Notes: generated by a model from the sequence alone, not told the origin. Counted from the stretch's first letter, positions 27,824-37,584 are shown. The stretch: 64,000 nucleotides of DNA from Tetrapyrgos nigripes (GCA_013368315.1 JAACJM010000181.1:62001-126000); one strand, 5' to 3'. Numbers and translations are program-made.

Positions 27824-30256
27824 TCAAAAGAAAATGATTGTGTCGTCGCGAGGTTTGGGCTTTGAGCGACGGTTGGAACGTGTAATGTAGTGAGTAGGAG
27901 GAACATAATCTAAATGAGGTTTGACAGTTTTTTGTTTGGGAGATGAAGGACGAGGAACAAAATCAGGAATGGAAACAGAAGTTGAAGGAGTGTCGGAAGT
28001 TGGAATGATGGAATCCGAGTCCGTTTGTATCATAGTAGTATCATAAGTTTTATCAATAAGTAATTCATGAGGATGTGGGGCACGAGGGTTGAGACGATGG
28101 AAGCGTTCGATGAGATGGTTGTATGTAGAGGGTAGTTCAGATAAAGGAATCCAAGAATCATTATCATGAGAATCAGAATCATTGAAATGACATAAGTAAT
28201 CGTATCTTTGACCAATTTTGCGAATATCAAGGATAGAATGAATGGAAGAAGAGTCATCAGGAAGAGTAATAGGAACAGGATCAGAATGGGGATGAAATTC
28301 TGAGGGATCGTTGTACGGCTCAAGAAGAGAAACATGAAAGACGGGATAAAGGCGAGAAAGATAAGAAGGTAATTTAAGTAAGTACGCACGATTGTGGATA
28401 GCACGAACAATAGGGAAAGGTCCAAGGCGACGATGATCCAACTTGTCAGAGGGCCGAGTGGAACTAATATTACGACGTAGTAACCATACGAGTTGTCCCG
28501 ATTGGTACTGTGGCTGAGCAATGTGGCGGGCGTCATAATACTTTGCTTGACGTTCCTGCGAACTAAGTAACTCGGCCTTGAGCTCGGCGTGGATGAATTC
28601 TAACCGTTTAGCAAGATCGTCGGCCGCGGGGACAGTAGAAATAGAAGAAATGGAAGGTTCAAAAGTAGGATGGTAAGCTAAGTTGGCAAAGAATGGAGTT
28701 TGTCGAGTGGAGGAGTTTTCGTGGTTATTGAATGCGAATTCGGCCAGAGGGAGGTAATCAATCCAGTCGTCTTGTTGATAGGAAATGTAAGCTCGAAGGT
28801 ATGCCTCAAGCGTTTGATTTGTCCGTTCTGTCAATCCGTCCATTTGTGCGTGATATGCCATCGATGTACGAGAGTCGATGTTCAAATGGGAGAGTAGTGA
28901 TTTCCAGAAGTTGGATACGAATAGTGAACCTCGGTCTGATACGATGGAGTGGGGAAGACCATGCAGTCGAAATACACGATCAAGGAAAAGCCAAGCGAGT
29001 TCAGACGCAGTCATGGACTCACGGCAAGGAATGAAGTGTGCGGCACGGGTCAAACGATCACAAATGACTAGGATAGAGTCATAACCATGGGAAAGAGGTA
29101 GTTTGACAATGAAGTCCATGGTAATCGCTTGCCAGGGGCGTTCGGGGATAGAGAGAGGTTGTAAGAGACCGAAGGGTTTATGACGTGGGGTTTTAATTCT
29201 GGAACAAGTATCACAGGCTTCAACGTAACGACGAACGTAAGTGGTCATCCCGGGCCAAGAATAGTCTCGAGAGACCAACTTGAGAGTACGAGTGCGACCG
29301 GGATGCCCAGAAATTACGCTATCATGCCTGGACTCGAGGATGGAACGACGGAGAGACGGAGGGACGTAGAGACGGTGATTGTGGAAGACGAGGTCGTGAT
29401 GCAACTGAAATGATTGATCTCCATGGGCTATAGCAATTCTCCAACTTGAATCCTCCCTGTATGCAGTAAGGAAGCGATCAAGTAAATAAGAATTGTCGAG
29501 AGTAATAGTAGAGAATGCATCAATAGTAGACTTGAATTGAGAAGAAGGAGACTCGAAAGAAGAAATAGATTCAAAATTAAAAAGAGGAAAAGTGTTGTAA
29601 GTAGAAAGGACAATACGTAGCTGATTGGTTCGTTGTTCATCCTCCTTCTGAGGGACATAGTCCGCTCGTCTAGAAGCTGAATCAGCGACGTTTTCCTTCC
29701 CTGAAGCCCAATGTAATTGAAAGTCAAATTCCGAAAGGAACATTGACCATCGAGCCTGTCTGCGATTCAATAACTGTGAGCGCATGAAATATTCAAGATT
29801 TTTATGATCACAAACGACTCGAATTGGGAAGGGGGAACCTGATAACCAATGCCTATTCTCTTTGAAAGCTTCTACAACCGCCAACAACTCTTTATCGTGG
29901 ATAGCGTAGTTGATTTCAGCCGGTGACAGTTTGCATGAGAAAAATGCCACAGGGTGAAGATTTCCATCGGAATCGGGTTGTTGAAGTACAGAAGAGATTG
30001 CGAAATCGGAGGCGTCAGTAGACAGGGTGATAGGAAGGGATGGTTGGAAATGTGAGAGTACTGGTGCGGAAGTGAAAAGGGATTTGAGATGATTAAATGC
30101 GTTGATACAAGTGTCGGAGAAGATGAAGGGAGTGGATTTATGAGTGAGAGAAGTGAGGGGGAGAGTGATTCGAGAGTAATCCTTGACGAAACGACGATAA
30201 AAATTGGCAAAACCAAGAAATGATTGAAGTTCTTTGAGAGTAGAATCGAAAGCTTC
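27824..30256 (-). CDS. Gypsy-2 pol: RNase H, integrase, chromodomain
   Basis: Starts in the RT thumb (AFDSTLKELQSFLGFANFYRRF) after a frameshift near 30257, where an AAA run seems one A short. RNase H has STDASDFA, YAIHDKELLAVVEAF and CDHKNLEYF. Integrase has ESRHDSVISGHPGR with C-x2-C, then AITMDFIVKLPLS, SDRGSLFVS and QMDGLTERTNQTLE. The GPFPI domain is followed by a chromodomain (SILDIRKIGQRYDYLCHF, WIPLSEL). A serine/threonine-rich tail of about 90 residues ends at TAA just before the polypurine tract. Unlike Gypsy-1 and -3 there is no accessory gene after it. Confidence 0.93.
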   Translation of the reverse strand, partial: EAFDSTLKELQSFLGFANFYRRFVKDYSRITLPLTSLTHKSTPFIFSDTCINAFNHLKSLFTSAPVLSHFQPSLPITLSTDASDFAISSVLQQPDSDGNLHPVAFFSCKLSPAEINYAIHDKELLAVVEAFKENRHWLSGSPFPIRVVCDHKNLEYFMRSQLLNRRQARWSMFLSEFDFQLHWASGKENVADSASRRADYVPQKEDEQRTNQLRIVLSTYNTFPLFNFESISSFESPSSQFKSTIDAFSTITLDNSYLLDRFLTAYREDSSWRIAIAHGDQSFQLHHDLVFHNHRLYVPPSLRRSILESRHDSVISGHPGRTRTLKLVSRDYSWPGMTTYVRRYVEACDTCSRIKTPRHKPFGLLQPLSIPERPWQAITMDFIVKLPLSHGYDSILVICDRLTRAAHFIPCRESMTASELAWLFLDRVFRLHGLPHSIVSDRGSLFVSNFWKSLLSHLNIDSRTSMAYHAQMDGLTERTNQTLEAYLRAYISYQQDDWIDYLPLAEFAFNNHENSSTRQTPFFANLAYHPTFEPSISSISTVPAADDLAKRLEFIHAELKAELLSSQERQAKYYDARHIAQPQYQSGQLVWLLRRNISSTRPSDKLDHRRLGPFPIVRAIHNRAYLLKLPSYLSRLYPVFHVSLLEPYNDPSEFHPHSDPVPITLPDDSSSIHSILDIRKIGQRYDYLCHFNDSDSHDNDSWIPLSELPSTYNHLIERFHRLNPRAPHPHELLIDKTYDTTMIQTDSDSIIPTSDTPSTSVSIPDFVPRPSSPKQKTVKPHLDYVPPTHYITRSNRRSKPKPRDDTIIFF

Positions 30257-31213
30257 TTGGGATTCATCTTGAGACCATCTGCGCTAATGACATATCCGAG
30301 AAATTCGACTTCCGAACGGTCGAATTCGCATTTCCGAGGATTTGCATATAAGAAGGCATCGCGAAGACGGTCTAGGACCATCCCCACATGACGGTGATGT
30401 TCTTCCTCGGATGTTGAAAAAACTAAGATGTCATCAAGATAGACAACGCAGCAGATGTCGATGAGATCCGAAAGGACGTCTTGGATGAAAGCCTGCCAAG
30501 CTGCTGGAGCATTGGTTAGACCATAGGGAACGACCAGATGTTCGAATAGCCCAAGGTGAGTACGGAATGCGGTTTTCCATTCATCACCTTCTCGAATACG
30601 AAGATGGGCGTATGCGGATTTAAGGTCCATAATTGAAAACACTGAACAACCGCTTACGCGATCGAGCAGGTCGTCAACTAATGGAAGGGGGTATCGATTC
30701 TTTTTCGTAATGGCGTTGAGACCCCGATAATCAACACAGAGACAGATTTCTCCAGTCTTCTTGCGGATAAACAGAATGGGGGCCCCAGCCGAAGACGAAG
30801 AAGAACGAATGTGACCGCGACGAAGATTGTTATGAACGTACTCCGCAGTTGCCTGCTTTTCCTGTTCAGAGAGTCGATACATCCTGTAGAATGGTGGTGA
30901 TTTTCCGTCTTCCAACTCGATGTCGATGTCATGAGGACGGTGCTCGGGTAGACCATCGAAGTCAGAAATTTTGAATACGGAGTCCAACCATTTACGATAG
31001 TGTAGAGGGACGTATGGGGAAAGATCTTCATCAGGATCGGCAAGCGGGTTGTGAGCAACCACAGAGGTAGGTGCAGGTGGGGGAATAGTGGAGGACAGGG
31101 TGGATGACGTACTGTCCGAGGAATTATGAGAGGAAGGTGGTACAGTAAAAGAATTAATATAGTAAGTAGAATCTTGGTCGAAAAAAACGAAGATAAGATA
31201 TTTGACAGCCTTT
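30257..31213 (-). CDS. Gypsy-2 pol: reverse transcriptase
   Basis: Contains a linker with PPPAPTSVVAHNPLADPDEDLSPYV, then LPEHRPHDIDIELEDG. The RT domain has PILFIRKKTGEICLCVDYRGLN, FSIMDLKSAYAHLRI and the catalytic CCVVYLDDILVFS, then CEFDRSEVEFLGYVIS. The frame opens after a shift at the TTT run 31211-31213, where one base too many is likely, and breaks again near 30257. All catalytic residues I can see are present. Confidence 0.92.
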
Positions 31214-31549
31214 CGACTGCTGAAAGAAACGACGAGAATTCAAAATCTTCACGTCTGGCTTATCAGGCACAAACGGATCAAAAGAAATAGGAGAAACAAA
31301 ACGAGTAGAACAAGAATTTCCATAACCGTTATGATGAACAAATGCGGCAAGAAAAGAATGATGTTTCGAATCAACAGGAATATCAGAATAAGAATTAGAA
31401 GGAACAACAGAAGGAATAGAAGGAATAGAAGAAGGATCTTGAGAAGAAAGCGTACGAGAAGAAAGCAGAGGAGTCACGAGTAGACCAAGGCCTAGTCCGA
31501 CACGTACAGTATTGAGCGACTGGCTGGGCATAAGACCAAGGCCTTTAGC

Positions 31550-32110
31550 AAAAAACCGTCGAAGAAGGGAAACCACAACATCTGAGAGATAAAGAATCAG
31601 CGTGCCAATCAATAAAAGGATTGTGCGCACGAAGCCAGTCTAATCCGAGGATAACAGGATAAGAAACAGAAACCACGGATAGATTAATAGTCTCTTGATG
31701 CGATCCTACTCGGATCTGGGTAAGTACATCTTGGGTGATGAGCCCAGATGCAATTGGTCGGTCATCTACCGCCAGAACAGGTACGGGAACGTCCTTTAGA
31801 CGTCGAGAGAGAGAATGACGAGATGCAAAAGAATCAGAGATGCACGAAGTCATAGCACCACTATCTATTAAAGCATGAGTACGAATTGAAGTATGATCAG
31901 TAAATGAAAGAGTAATAGAAATAACAAAATGAGCAGAGGGTATAACTCGAGAGGAAAAAATATAAGTAGGAGAATGAGTAGAAATAGGACGCCATGAGCC
32001 GTCTGTGGTTCTTTCGAACCTGGGTTCCGGCCTCTGATTGACGTGAGAAGGGTGTACTCCTTCACCAACCGGAAACCCTGGAGTACAGGAAGAGTGACCG
32101 GTTAAGCTTT
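31550..32110 (-). CDS. Gypsy-2 protease
   Basis: The protease frame is -1 to Gag and open through the Gag stop. It contains the retropepsin active site HALIDSGAMTSCISD, then GSHQETINLSVV and VILGLDWLRAHNPFIDWH. It breaks at a run of six A's at 31550-31555; with five, the frame would join the 31214-31549 linker (AKGLGLMPSQSL...). The product would mature Gag-Pol. Confidence 0.88.
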
Positions 32111-32114
32111 TCCC
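32102..32114 (-). promoter_or_regulatory. Candidate -1 ribosomal frameshift site, Gypsy-2 Gag/Pol
   Basis: The minus strand reads CGG GGA AAA GCT TAA in the Gag frame. G GGA AAA fits the canonical X XXY YYZ heptamer, and the -1 frame (GGG AAA AGC TTA) leads straight into an open protease frame. I did not identify a stimulatory pseudoknot. Confidence 0.6.
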
Positions 32115-33346
32115 CGCACGGGAGAAGCCTGACCAGCCTTGCGTTGTGCCATGCGTTTGATAGCCTGCTCAGACCGATTAGGACATTCATCGGCCTGCTT
32201 ACCACAACGCCCACAATACAAACATAACCCCTGATCCTTCCTGCGCTGTCTCTCTTCAGACGTAAGCTTCCCTTGTACGACTCCAGTCTTCGAAGCATCG
32301 ATTTGCATAGGTTCGCCGAGAGGAAGAGTGTTGGAAGTGGATGGAGTGGGGTTTGTGGAGGAATGGGATTTGGAAGAGGAGGGTTTGGAACTCATACCAT
32401 TTGAAGTCTTTTTTCCACCCTCATCGCGACGCTCCTGTTCCCTTTCATGAACACGATTGTCGCAAGTGATCACCCACTGCGAATAATCGAGAAAGGTTTT
32501 CGGACGTTCAGAGCGAGGGGTATTTGAAATAAGATCCTTCGTGGCAGTTTTGAGTCCGCTGTAGAACATGTCGATTTTCGTTTCATCAGTCCAGTTGACG
32601 TGGACGAGAAGTTCGAGGAATCGAGAGGCATATGAAGCAGCTGATCCGGTTTGAACCAACTTCTTGAGTTTGTTGTTGGCAACATAGGCTATATTGGATT
32701 CTCCGAAATGAGCGCGAAAGCTCGTAATAAAATCAGTGAAAGAATCCAATAACTCGGGTTTAGAAGTTCGAATCGCACGATACCATTGTTTCGGAGCCTC
32801 CGCAAACAATGTAGCCATATATATACACTTCTGTCTGTCCGTCGTCAAAGTCCTTCCCAATAATTCCACTGCATCCTGCACCGAATCGATGAAAGTTTCA
32901 ACGTCCGTCGCCTTGCCTTTGAATGGAGTAGGTGGCGTGAACGAAGGTGGTTTGTAGGAGGAGGATGGAGGTGGAGAGGAGGGTCGAACGGGATCTTTGC
33001 CCCTCGATGACGAGGCAGTCGGTTGAGAAGTAGGGGGTGGCTGTGGTGGCTGACCTGTCCCTTGCGCTAAAATTTGCGAGACTGAATCGGCGATGCTAGC
33101 GAGAGTGGCCGAGGTATCGGTTTGGAATTTATGGAGTTGGGATAGGGATGCGAGAGTCGTAGTCTGGAAGTCCTGGAGATCCTTAACGACGCCAACCATT
33201 TGCGAGAGTTGAATGTACTCGGCATGGGAGATGGAGGCGGGTGAATTAGGATCTACCTGGGCATAATGGGTTTCGGCACCGGTGTTGGGATCGACGTGAG
33301 CAGGTTGTTGGTCATAGTATGACCACTCGGTGCCTTGTCCAGACAT
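32102..33346 (-). CDS. Gypsy-2 Gag
   Basis: 414 residues. The N-terminus is acidic and glutamine-rich, with a coiled LSQMVGVVKDLQDFQ segment and a proline/serine linker. The capsid region has SFTPPTPFKGKATDVETFIDSV, then YMATLFAEAPKQWYRAI. The knuckle CLYCGRCGKQADEC has Lys where the family His is expected, so zinc binding may be altered. The C-terminal end carries the slippery stretch GGGAAAA two codons before TAA. Confidence 0.93.
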   Translation of the reverse strand: MSGQGTEWSYYDQQPAHVDPNTGAETHYAQVDPNSPASISHAEYIQLSQMVGVVKDLQDFQTTTLASLSQLHKFQTDTSATLASIADSVSQILAQGTGQPPQPPPTSQPTASSSRGKDPVRPSSPPPSSSYKPPSFTPPTPFKGKATDVETFIDSVQDAVELLGRTLTTDRQKCIYMATLFAEAPKQWYRAIRTSKPELLDSFTDFITSFRAHFGESNIAYVANNKLKKLVQTGSAASYASRFLELLVHVNWTDETKIDMFYSGLKTATKDLISNTPRSERPKTFLDYSQWVITCDNRVHEREQERRDEGGKKTSNGMSSKPSSSKSHSSTNPTPSTSNTLPLGEPMQIDASKTGVVQGKLTSEERQRRKDQGLCLYCGRCGKQADECPNRSEQAIKRMAQRKAGQASPVRGKA

Positions 33347-33432
33347 GACAGGGAATAGGGATGATGGAAAGATGGAATGGAAGGAATGTGGTACGGCAAG
33401 AAAAGTACGATGAGCCGAGAACGAAATTTAGA

Positions 33433-33443
33433 AGTCAAATCAA
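33433..33443 (-). other. Gypsy-2 self-priming primer-binding site
   Basis: Minus strand TTGATTTGACT, three bases inside the 5' LTR, is complementary to AGTCAAATCAA within the LTR (33503-33513). Eleven paired bases match the length used by Tf1. Confidence 0.75.
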
Positions 33444-33445
33444 AC

Positions 33446-33666
33446 TGTAAGGACTAAGGCCTTTACTAATGACTCGAATAAGGAATAAAAGAATGATTGG
33501 AGTTGATTTGACTGTAGAATAAGATACAAATACGTAGCTTAAGTACTAAAATCCGAAAAGATCGAATAAACATGAAACTTGTAAGAACTAGACGTAACGA
33601 ACGACGCATGTTAGAGAATGACAAAATAAATAAGATAAATGGCTAGATATGGAGGAGATCGTTACA
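33446..33666 (-). repeat. Gypsy-2 5' LTR
   Basis: 221 bp, identical to the 3' LTR and followed by CCTGT. Confidence 0.97.
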
Positions 33667-33941
33667 CCTGTACTCTCGTGGCCCGGTCCCTTACAGAAAA
33701 TCTTCACTGTTTGCAAGACTCCCCGCCTGGCTAAAATACGTAAATAGAGTCCCCATTTCTGTTCGAGTTCTACTCTCGGGAACGTGTTCTCAACGTGGCT
33801 TTCACGAATTCACGCTATTTTGCCACTGTCAAATGTCAGGAATCGTCCTATTTCGCACGCGTTGATTGAGCGCCAAGATATAAGTACTTCTATCTTCAAC
33901 TTTTGTTTCCTGCGCACTCCCTCAACTACCCCTTCGACCCC

Positions 33942-34553
33942 ATGGATCCCTCAGCAGTCGAATTCCGTGCCTTCTATCCATACACCCCCAACGAGGTCAA
34001 GCACCGCAAACGTACTACCTCCGCTCAGCTCAAGGTCCTCGAGTCCGTCTCCAAGCGCGACACAAAGCCCAATGCCGCCCTCCGCAACGAACTCGCTGTA
34101 CAGCTCAACATGACCGCCCGTGGCGTCCAGGTCAGTTCTATCTTTCCTGTAGTACTCCCTTATTCAACTTCTTTAAATAATTCCAACGGCAGGTGTGGTT
34201 CCAAAACTGGTGAGTAGACCAATTCATCACTCCTCTCGCTCGTCTTCTAATCCGCTCCGTCCAGGAGAGCAAAGGAAAAGATAAAAACCTCTACGACAGC
34301 TTCGGCAGACAAAGGACGAGAGGCGAAGAAGCAGGAGCAGAAGAAGAAGCAGCAGCAATTATACGTACAGGGAAAGGATAAAACAGGTGCGCAAAGTTCC
34401 TCAGTTACAGATATCGATACTCAGTCTCGCCGTCAGACCATAACCAGAAAGCAGATGGCTATTATCATGCACCAAAAACACCATGCAAAAGAGCCTTGCT
34501 GGTGGGGTTGCGCCCAGGAGACAGGAAAAAACCATCATTCAAAACTGTCGTGA
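33942..34553 (+). CDS. Homeodomain transcription factor (short)
   Basis: Exons 33942-34130, 34193-34209 and 34265-34553 (introns 62 and 55 nt) give 164 residues. The homeodomain starts KHRKRTTSAQLKVLE, continues LRNELAVQLNMTARGVQ, and its recognition helix is assembled across both introns as VWFQN-W-RAKEK. Nearly all homeodomains have Arg after WFQN; here the split codon reads TG/G, giving Trp, which could weaken DNA binding. A lysine/glutamine-rich segment (KKQEQKKKQQQ) follows. The protein would act in the nucleus. The start is the first ATG, in good context, and the next gene is 295 bp downstream. Confidence 0.85.
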
Positions 34554-34568
34554 TGCCTTGGATAGAGC

Positions 34569-34627
34569 CATACAACTATCTTCCTCTTTCCTCTGAGAGG
34601 AAAGAGGAAGATAATACTGGTTGTATG
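34569..34627. repeat. Near-perfect inverted repeat (cruciform/hairpin)
   Basis: An 18-bp arm (TATCTTCCTCTTTCCTCT) and its exact reverse complement are separated by a single G. They are flanked by a further 8-bp pair CATACAAC/GTTGTATG with a 6-nt bulge on one side. It lies 16 bp after the homeodomain stop codon, so it may form the end of that transcript. Confidence 0.9.
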
Positions 34628-34847
34628 CCTCTGCGCATTATTCGGGGGGTTAGGGATGGACTCTTCGACGATGACGCTCCTCGGGAACACTTGCAACAGT
34701 CAGAGTTGACAACGGCTCTGCTAGTACCATCTCGACCGTATATCCAAGCCAATCCTAGAGATCAATCCTGCAGAGGGCAAGCCAATCGCAGAGATAAAGC
34801 CAATCGTAGAGATCTAGAAGAACCATCCCGTATAGCCATTCTTGCAA

Positions 34848-35585
34848 ATGTCCCAATCTCCGTCCGAGTCCGACTCAGCGTCACACTCATCATCCAATTC
34901 CAGCCCTCAGCCCACTGGCAGTCTCAATGGCTCCAGCTCATTTTTTTCAAACGCCCATGGTTTCGAAGCCACACATCCGACTTTCAACAATGCTCAGACG
35001 ATCAATGTTACGATCAACAACTTCAATGGTCATACTATACTTCGACCCGAAGATCCTACATATAGGGATTTAGAGCTGAAACTAGCTCAAACGAAGGTGC
35101 GTATAGTATTTGTCCATTTCTCGAACAGGTACTTACAATTTTGCGTGCTTTGATTTGCCTACTAGGAACAACTCACGCAACTTAAAATCGAGGTGAGCCC
35201 TTCATAATCTCCAATTGTTTCCTATGCCACAACGTCTTAACCTGACTTCTTGTGCTTCTATCAGAACCTTCAGCTGCGAAATACAAATCTAGAGTTAAGA
35301 TTGAGCCAATTAGAACAACTTAGACAGAGAATTCCACCTGAACCACCTCCACCTCCGGATTCGCTGTCCTCATTGACAGGCTTACAATCACCTTTTCCCA
35401 ATTCTAACGAATATTCTTCCACTAATCCTTCGACTCCTATTTTAGATTATTCTTCTTTATCATCTAGCATTCCTCCCTCATATCTGTTATTATCTTTATT
35501 AGCAGTTCTCGTTATCTTTATACTTTTCTTGATACTTGTAATGGTACATAGTATACCTAGGCCTCGAATAACTTATTTCATCTAG
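34848..35585 (+). CDS. Small tail-anchored coiled-coil protein
   Basis: Three exons: 34848-35096, a 27-nt microexon 35166-35192 and 35265-35585, with introns of 69 and 72 nt. About 198 residues. A serine-rich N-terminus leads to INVTINNFNG. A coiled coil follows, built across the exons (DLELKLAQTK, EQLTQLKIE, NLQLRNTNLELRLSQLEQLRQ). Then come a proline run (PPEPPPPPDS) and one C-terminal hydrophobic segment (YLLLSLLAVLVIFILFLILV) with a short basic tail. That layout suggests a tail-anchored membrane protein facing the cytosol. I do not recognise a family. Confidence 0.65.
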
Positions 35586-35997
35586 AGAGTTGGAGAGACC
35601 CAGAGTCCGAAAAATCCAAGGCGCAGAGGGGCTTACATTACCCCCCGCTATTGCACTTGAACTGCGAGTGGGGACTCTAGCTCGAAAGATCTTCTACTTA
35701 AATACAAAAGAACATGTAGCTATGAGTAAAAGTACAATGTGTATCAAGCATGTAAATCGTCTGTAATAGCTATGTCTAACAGCATGTAAGTAATAAGAGA
35801 CATGCATACAATGCATGTATAAGATAAGGGTAAAGGAAATATGCATATAATGCATGTAGTCAATGTGTAAATAATAAGAGACATGTGTACCACACATGTG
35901 AAGAGAAAAGTGGGGATAAGGCATGACGAACGAATGGGGAACATGTGTTAGATAAAATGAAACAAAGAAAAGAAAAGAAAAGATAAATGAAAAGGGT
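35586..35997. repeat. AT-rich spacer with palindromic ATGCAT/ACATGT repeats
   Basis: Between about 35770 and 35925 the phrase TAATAAGAGACATG recurs. It is followed by short palindromes: ACATGCATACAATGCATGT, ATATGCATATAATGCAT and ACATGTGTACCACACATGT. No gene is supported. Confidence 0.6.
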
Positions 35998-36220
35998 CTA
36001 TGGAATAGGGGTGAGAAATTGTAACACCACATGCCTGATATCCTGTTTGTAGTATGAGAAGTCGTCTCCTATATTTGGCATAATCCTGTTCCAGATATTT
36101 TTCAGTTGCTTTGGAGTCGGATCTTTCCAAGCGCTGCCACTGCAGCCAGCAAGCTCAATGACTACTGCTGTAAATTTATTTCTGATATCTTCAGGAAGGC
36201 TCTCCCAGCTTCTGGTAGAA
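35998..36220 (-). pseudogene. Unidentified coding fragment
   Basis: One open frame of about 74 codons ends at TAG. It contains WESLPEDIRNKFTAVVIELAG, CSGSAWKDPTPKQLKNIW and DDFSYYKQDIRHVV. It reads like part of a larger, real protein, but I cannot name the family, and no start or flanking exons are visible. It is probably debris of a transposon or host gene. Confidence 0.4.
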
Positions 36221-36350
36221 TCCTCCTAAGGCATTGAATGAGTGATTCTCGACTTAAGGAACCATCTCGAATCTCCAATACTACATAACTCACTCTCGCT
36301 TCCAATAGAATCCTCCTAAGGCATTGAATGAGTGATCCTTGATTTAAGGA
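36218..36350. repeat. Short tandem duplication
   Basis: AGAATCCTCCTAAGGCATTGAATGAGTGAT occurs twice, about 85 bp apart, followed each time by a related TTAAGGA-x-CATCTC phrase. Confidence 0.85.
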
Positions 36351-36369
36351 GCATCTCCAATGCTATGTA

Positions 36370-36457
36370 TGTCAGGGTTGTTGATACACTCAATAACAAA
36401 CCACCCAAGTCACAAAGAAACAGGATTGATTGAGATTAGAGAGATAGATAGAGAAGA
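36370..36457 (-). mobile_element. Gypsy-4 LTR, left part (split by Gypsy-3)
   Basis: Begins TGTCAGGGTTGTTGATACACTC, close to the Gypsy-1 LTR start, and breaks at GAAGA. It resumes at 44142 with the matching downstream part of the LTR. Together they form one 3' LTR of about 452 bp. Confidence 0.85.
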
Positions 36458-36913
36458 TGTCAAGAATGTTGTCACTTAGCAATTAACCACCCAAGTCACA
36501 CAATGAGCAAGATAGATTGACAGGATATGAGAGACAAGAGAGATATAGAGAGATAATGAAGACGAGAGAAGAACGAGTAGCTGACTATGATCGACACTGC
36601 ACTGTACTAGGAGCGGAGTGGAGACAAAGTGAACAGACTGAAGAATCTAGCTACGAGATCTACGATATATATAGGAGAGAAATGAATATGTGAGAATGTC
36701 CATGGAGCTTTAGGGATCGGAGGAGATAAGAGTATGAGTCAAGTAAAGAAGTATATATGTGGGAATGTCCATGGAGATAAAGGAGAAGTGAGTCATAGAT
36801 CGGGGGGACAGTGATGAGAAGTAATTAGTGTTTATGGGTTTATGGAAGGGAATAGAACGGAAGGTGAATAGATAATAGAAGGAGATGAAGACAGCGAGAG
36901 GCGATTCATGACA
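36458..36913 (-). repeat. Gypsy-3 3' LTR
   Basis: 456 bp, TGTCAAGAATG...TTCATGACA. A polypurine tract (minus strand AAGGGGGGTAG) lies between it and the accessory gene. Confidence 0.95.
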
Positions 36914-36924
36914 CTACCCCCCTT

Positions 36925-37422
36925 CTAGGTCGAGCTTTCGCCGGAGCTCGGAAGTCGATTGATCCACTGCTTCGCCCACTGTTTCCTGATCCTTTTGTCC
37001 AACCCTCGTATAGTCGGCCAAGTTTCCGGTAAGTCGTTGGGAAAGGTGCCCCATCCTGTTAAGTCTGGCTCAGGTTCCCCCCATCCTGTTCCTTCCCATG
37101 TACCCCATCCATTGTTGTCGTCGACATAGTTCAACTGAATTTTTCCTCCCACCCTAAGTTGTTCCGCTCATTTCGGTCGGAGGCTAGATCGGTAGGTAGC
37201 GCATCTTGCCCGGTGTCCTGCTCCTAACCTGCATCGTTTTAACGACTCATGTCCTGGCCAGATGCATTGATTACATCTGCTATGGCTTCCCGTGTGTCCG
37301 TTGTATAGTCTACAACGTCGGCCTGACCGTAGGCCGTATCTGCAGCGTCCGGTGTTGTCCGATAGTGGGTCAATCGTCGTTGTGGTGTCGGTTGAGACTG
37401 TGGTGGTGATGGGGATAGACAT
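36925..37422 (-). CDS. Accessory protein with tandem Cys/His units and WG repeats (Gypsy-3)
   Basis: Homologue of the Gypsy-1 accessory gene, in the same place. Two in-frame pieces are separated by one TGA (37168-37170). The first has an N-terminal threonine-rich leader, then C-x9-C-x5-H-x3-H starting GRCRYGLRSGRRC, and a second C-x10-C-x5-H-x3-C unit containing CIWPG and CRLGAGH. After the TGA come the WG-rich part (NGWGTWEGTGWGE, TGWGT), a basic RIRKQWAKQW helix and the same SSGESS ending. Between the two families the Cys, His, Trp-Gly and tail motifs are kept while the linkers differ, which suggests protein-level selection. TGA probably replaced CGA. Confidence 0.8.
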
Positions 37423-37584
37423 GATAGAGTTTTAGTGTGAGGGTGAAAGGGTGAGATTTGGTAGGATGTGGTTGAACTCTGTTCTGTCGTTTAGTTTCGA
37501 TGTGTCTGCCTTTTTAACGAGTTCTTGTCTGCAGTAGTGGAAGGCGGCGAAGTCGCTGTCTGTTAGGTTGTGACAGTAGACGCC

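Larger units (their letters stand above)
27580..33666 (-). mobile_element. Gypsy-2, chromodomain retrotransposon with identical LTRs
   Basis: The two 221-bp LTRs (27580-27800, 33446-33666) are identical, and the 5-bp target duplication CCTGT (27575-27579, 33667-33671) is perfect. The minus-strand internal region carries Gag, protease, RT, RNase H, integrase and chromodomain. The insertion is therefore very young. The three pol frameshifts are all one-base homopolymer changes, so it may in truth be intact. Not closely related to Gypsy-1/3. Confidence 0.97.
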
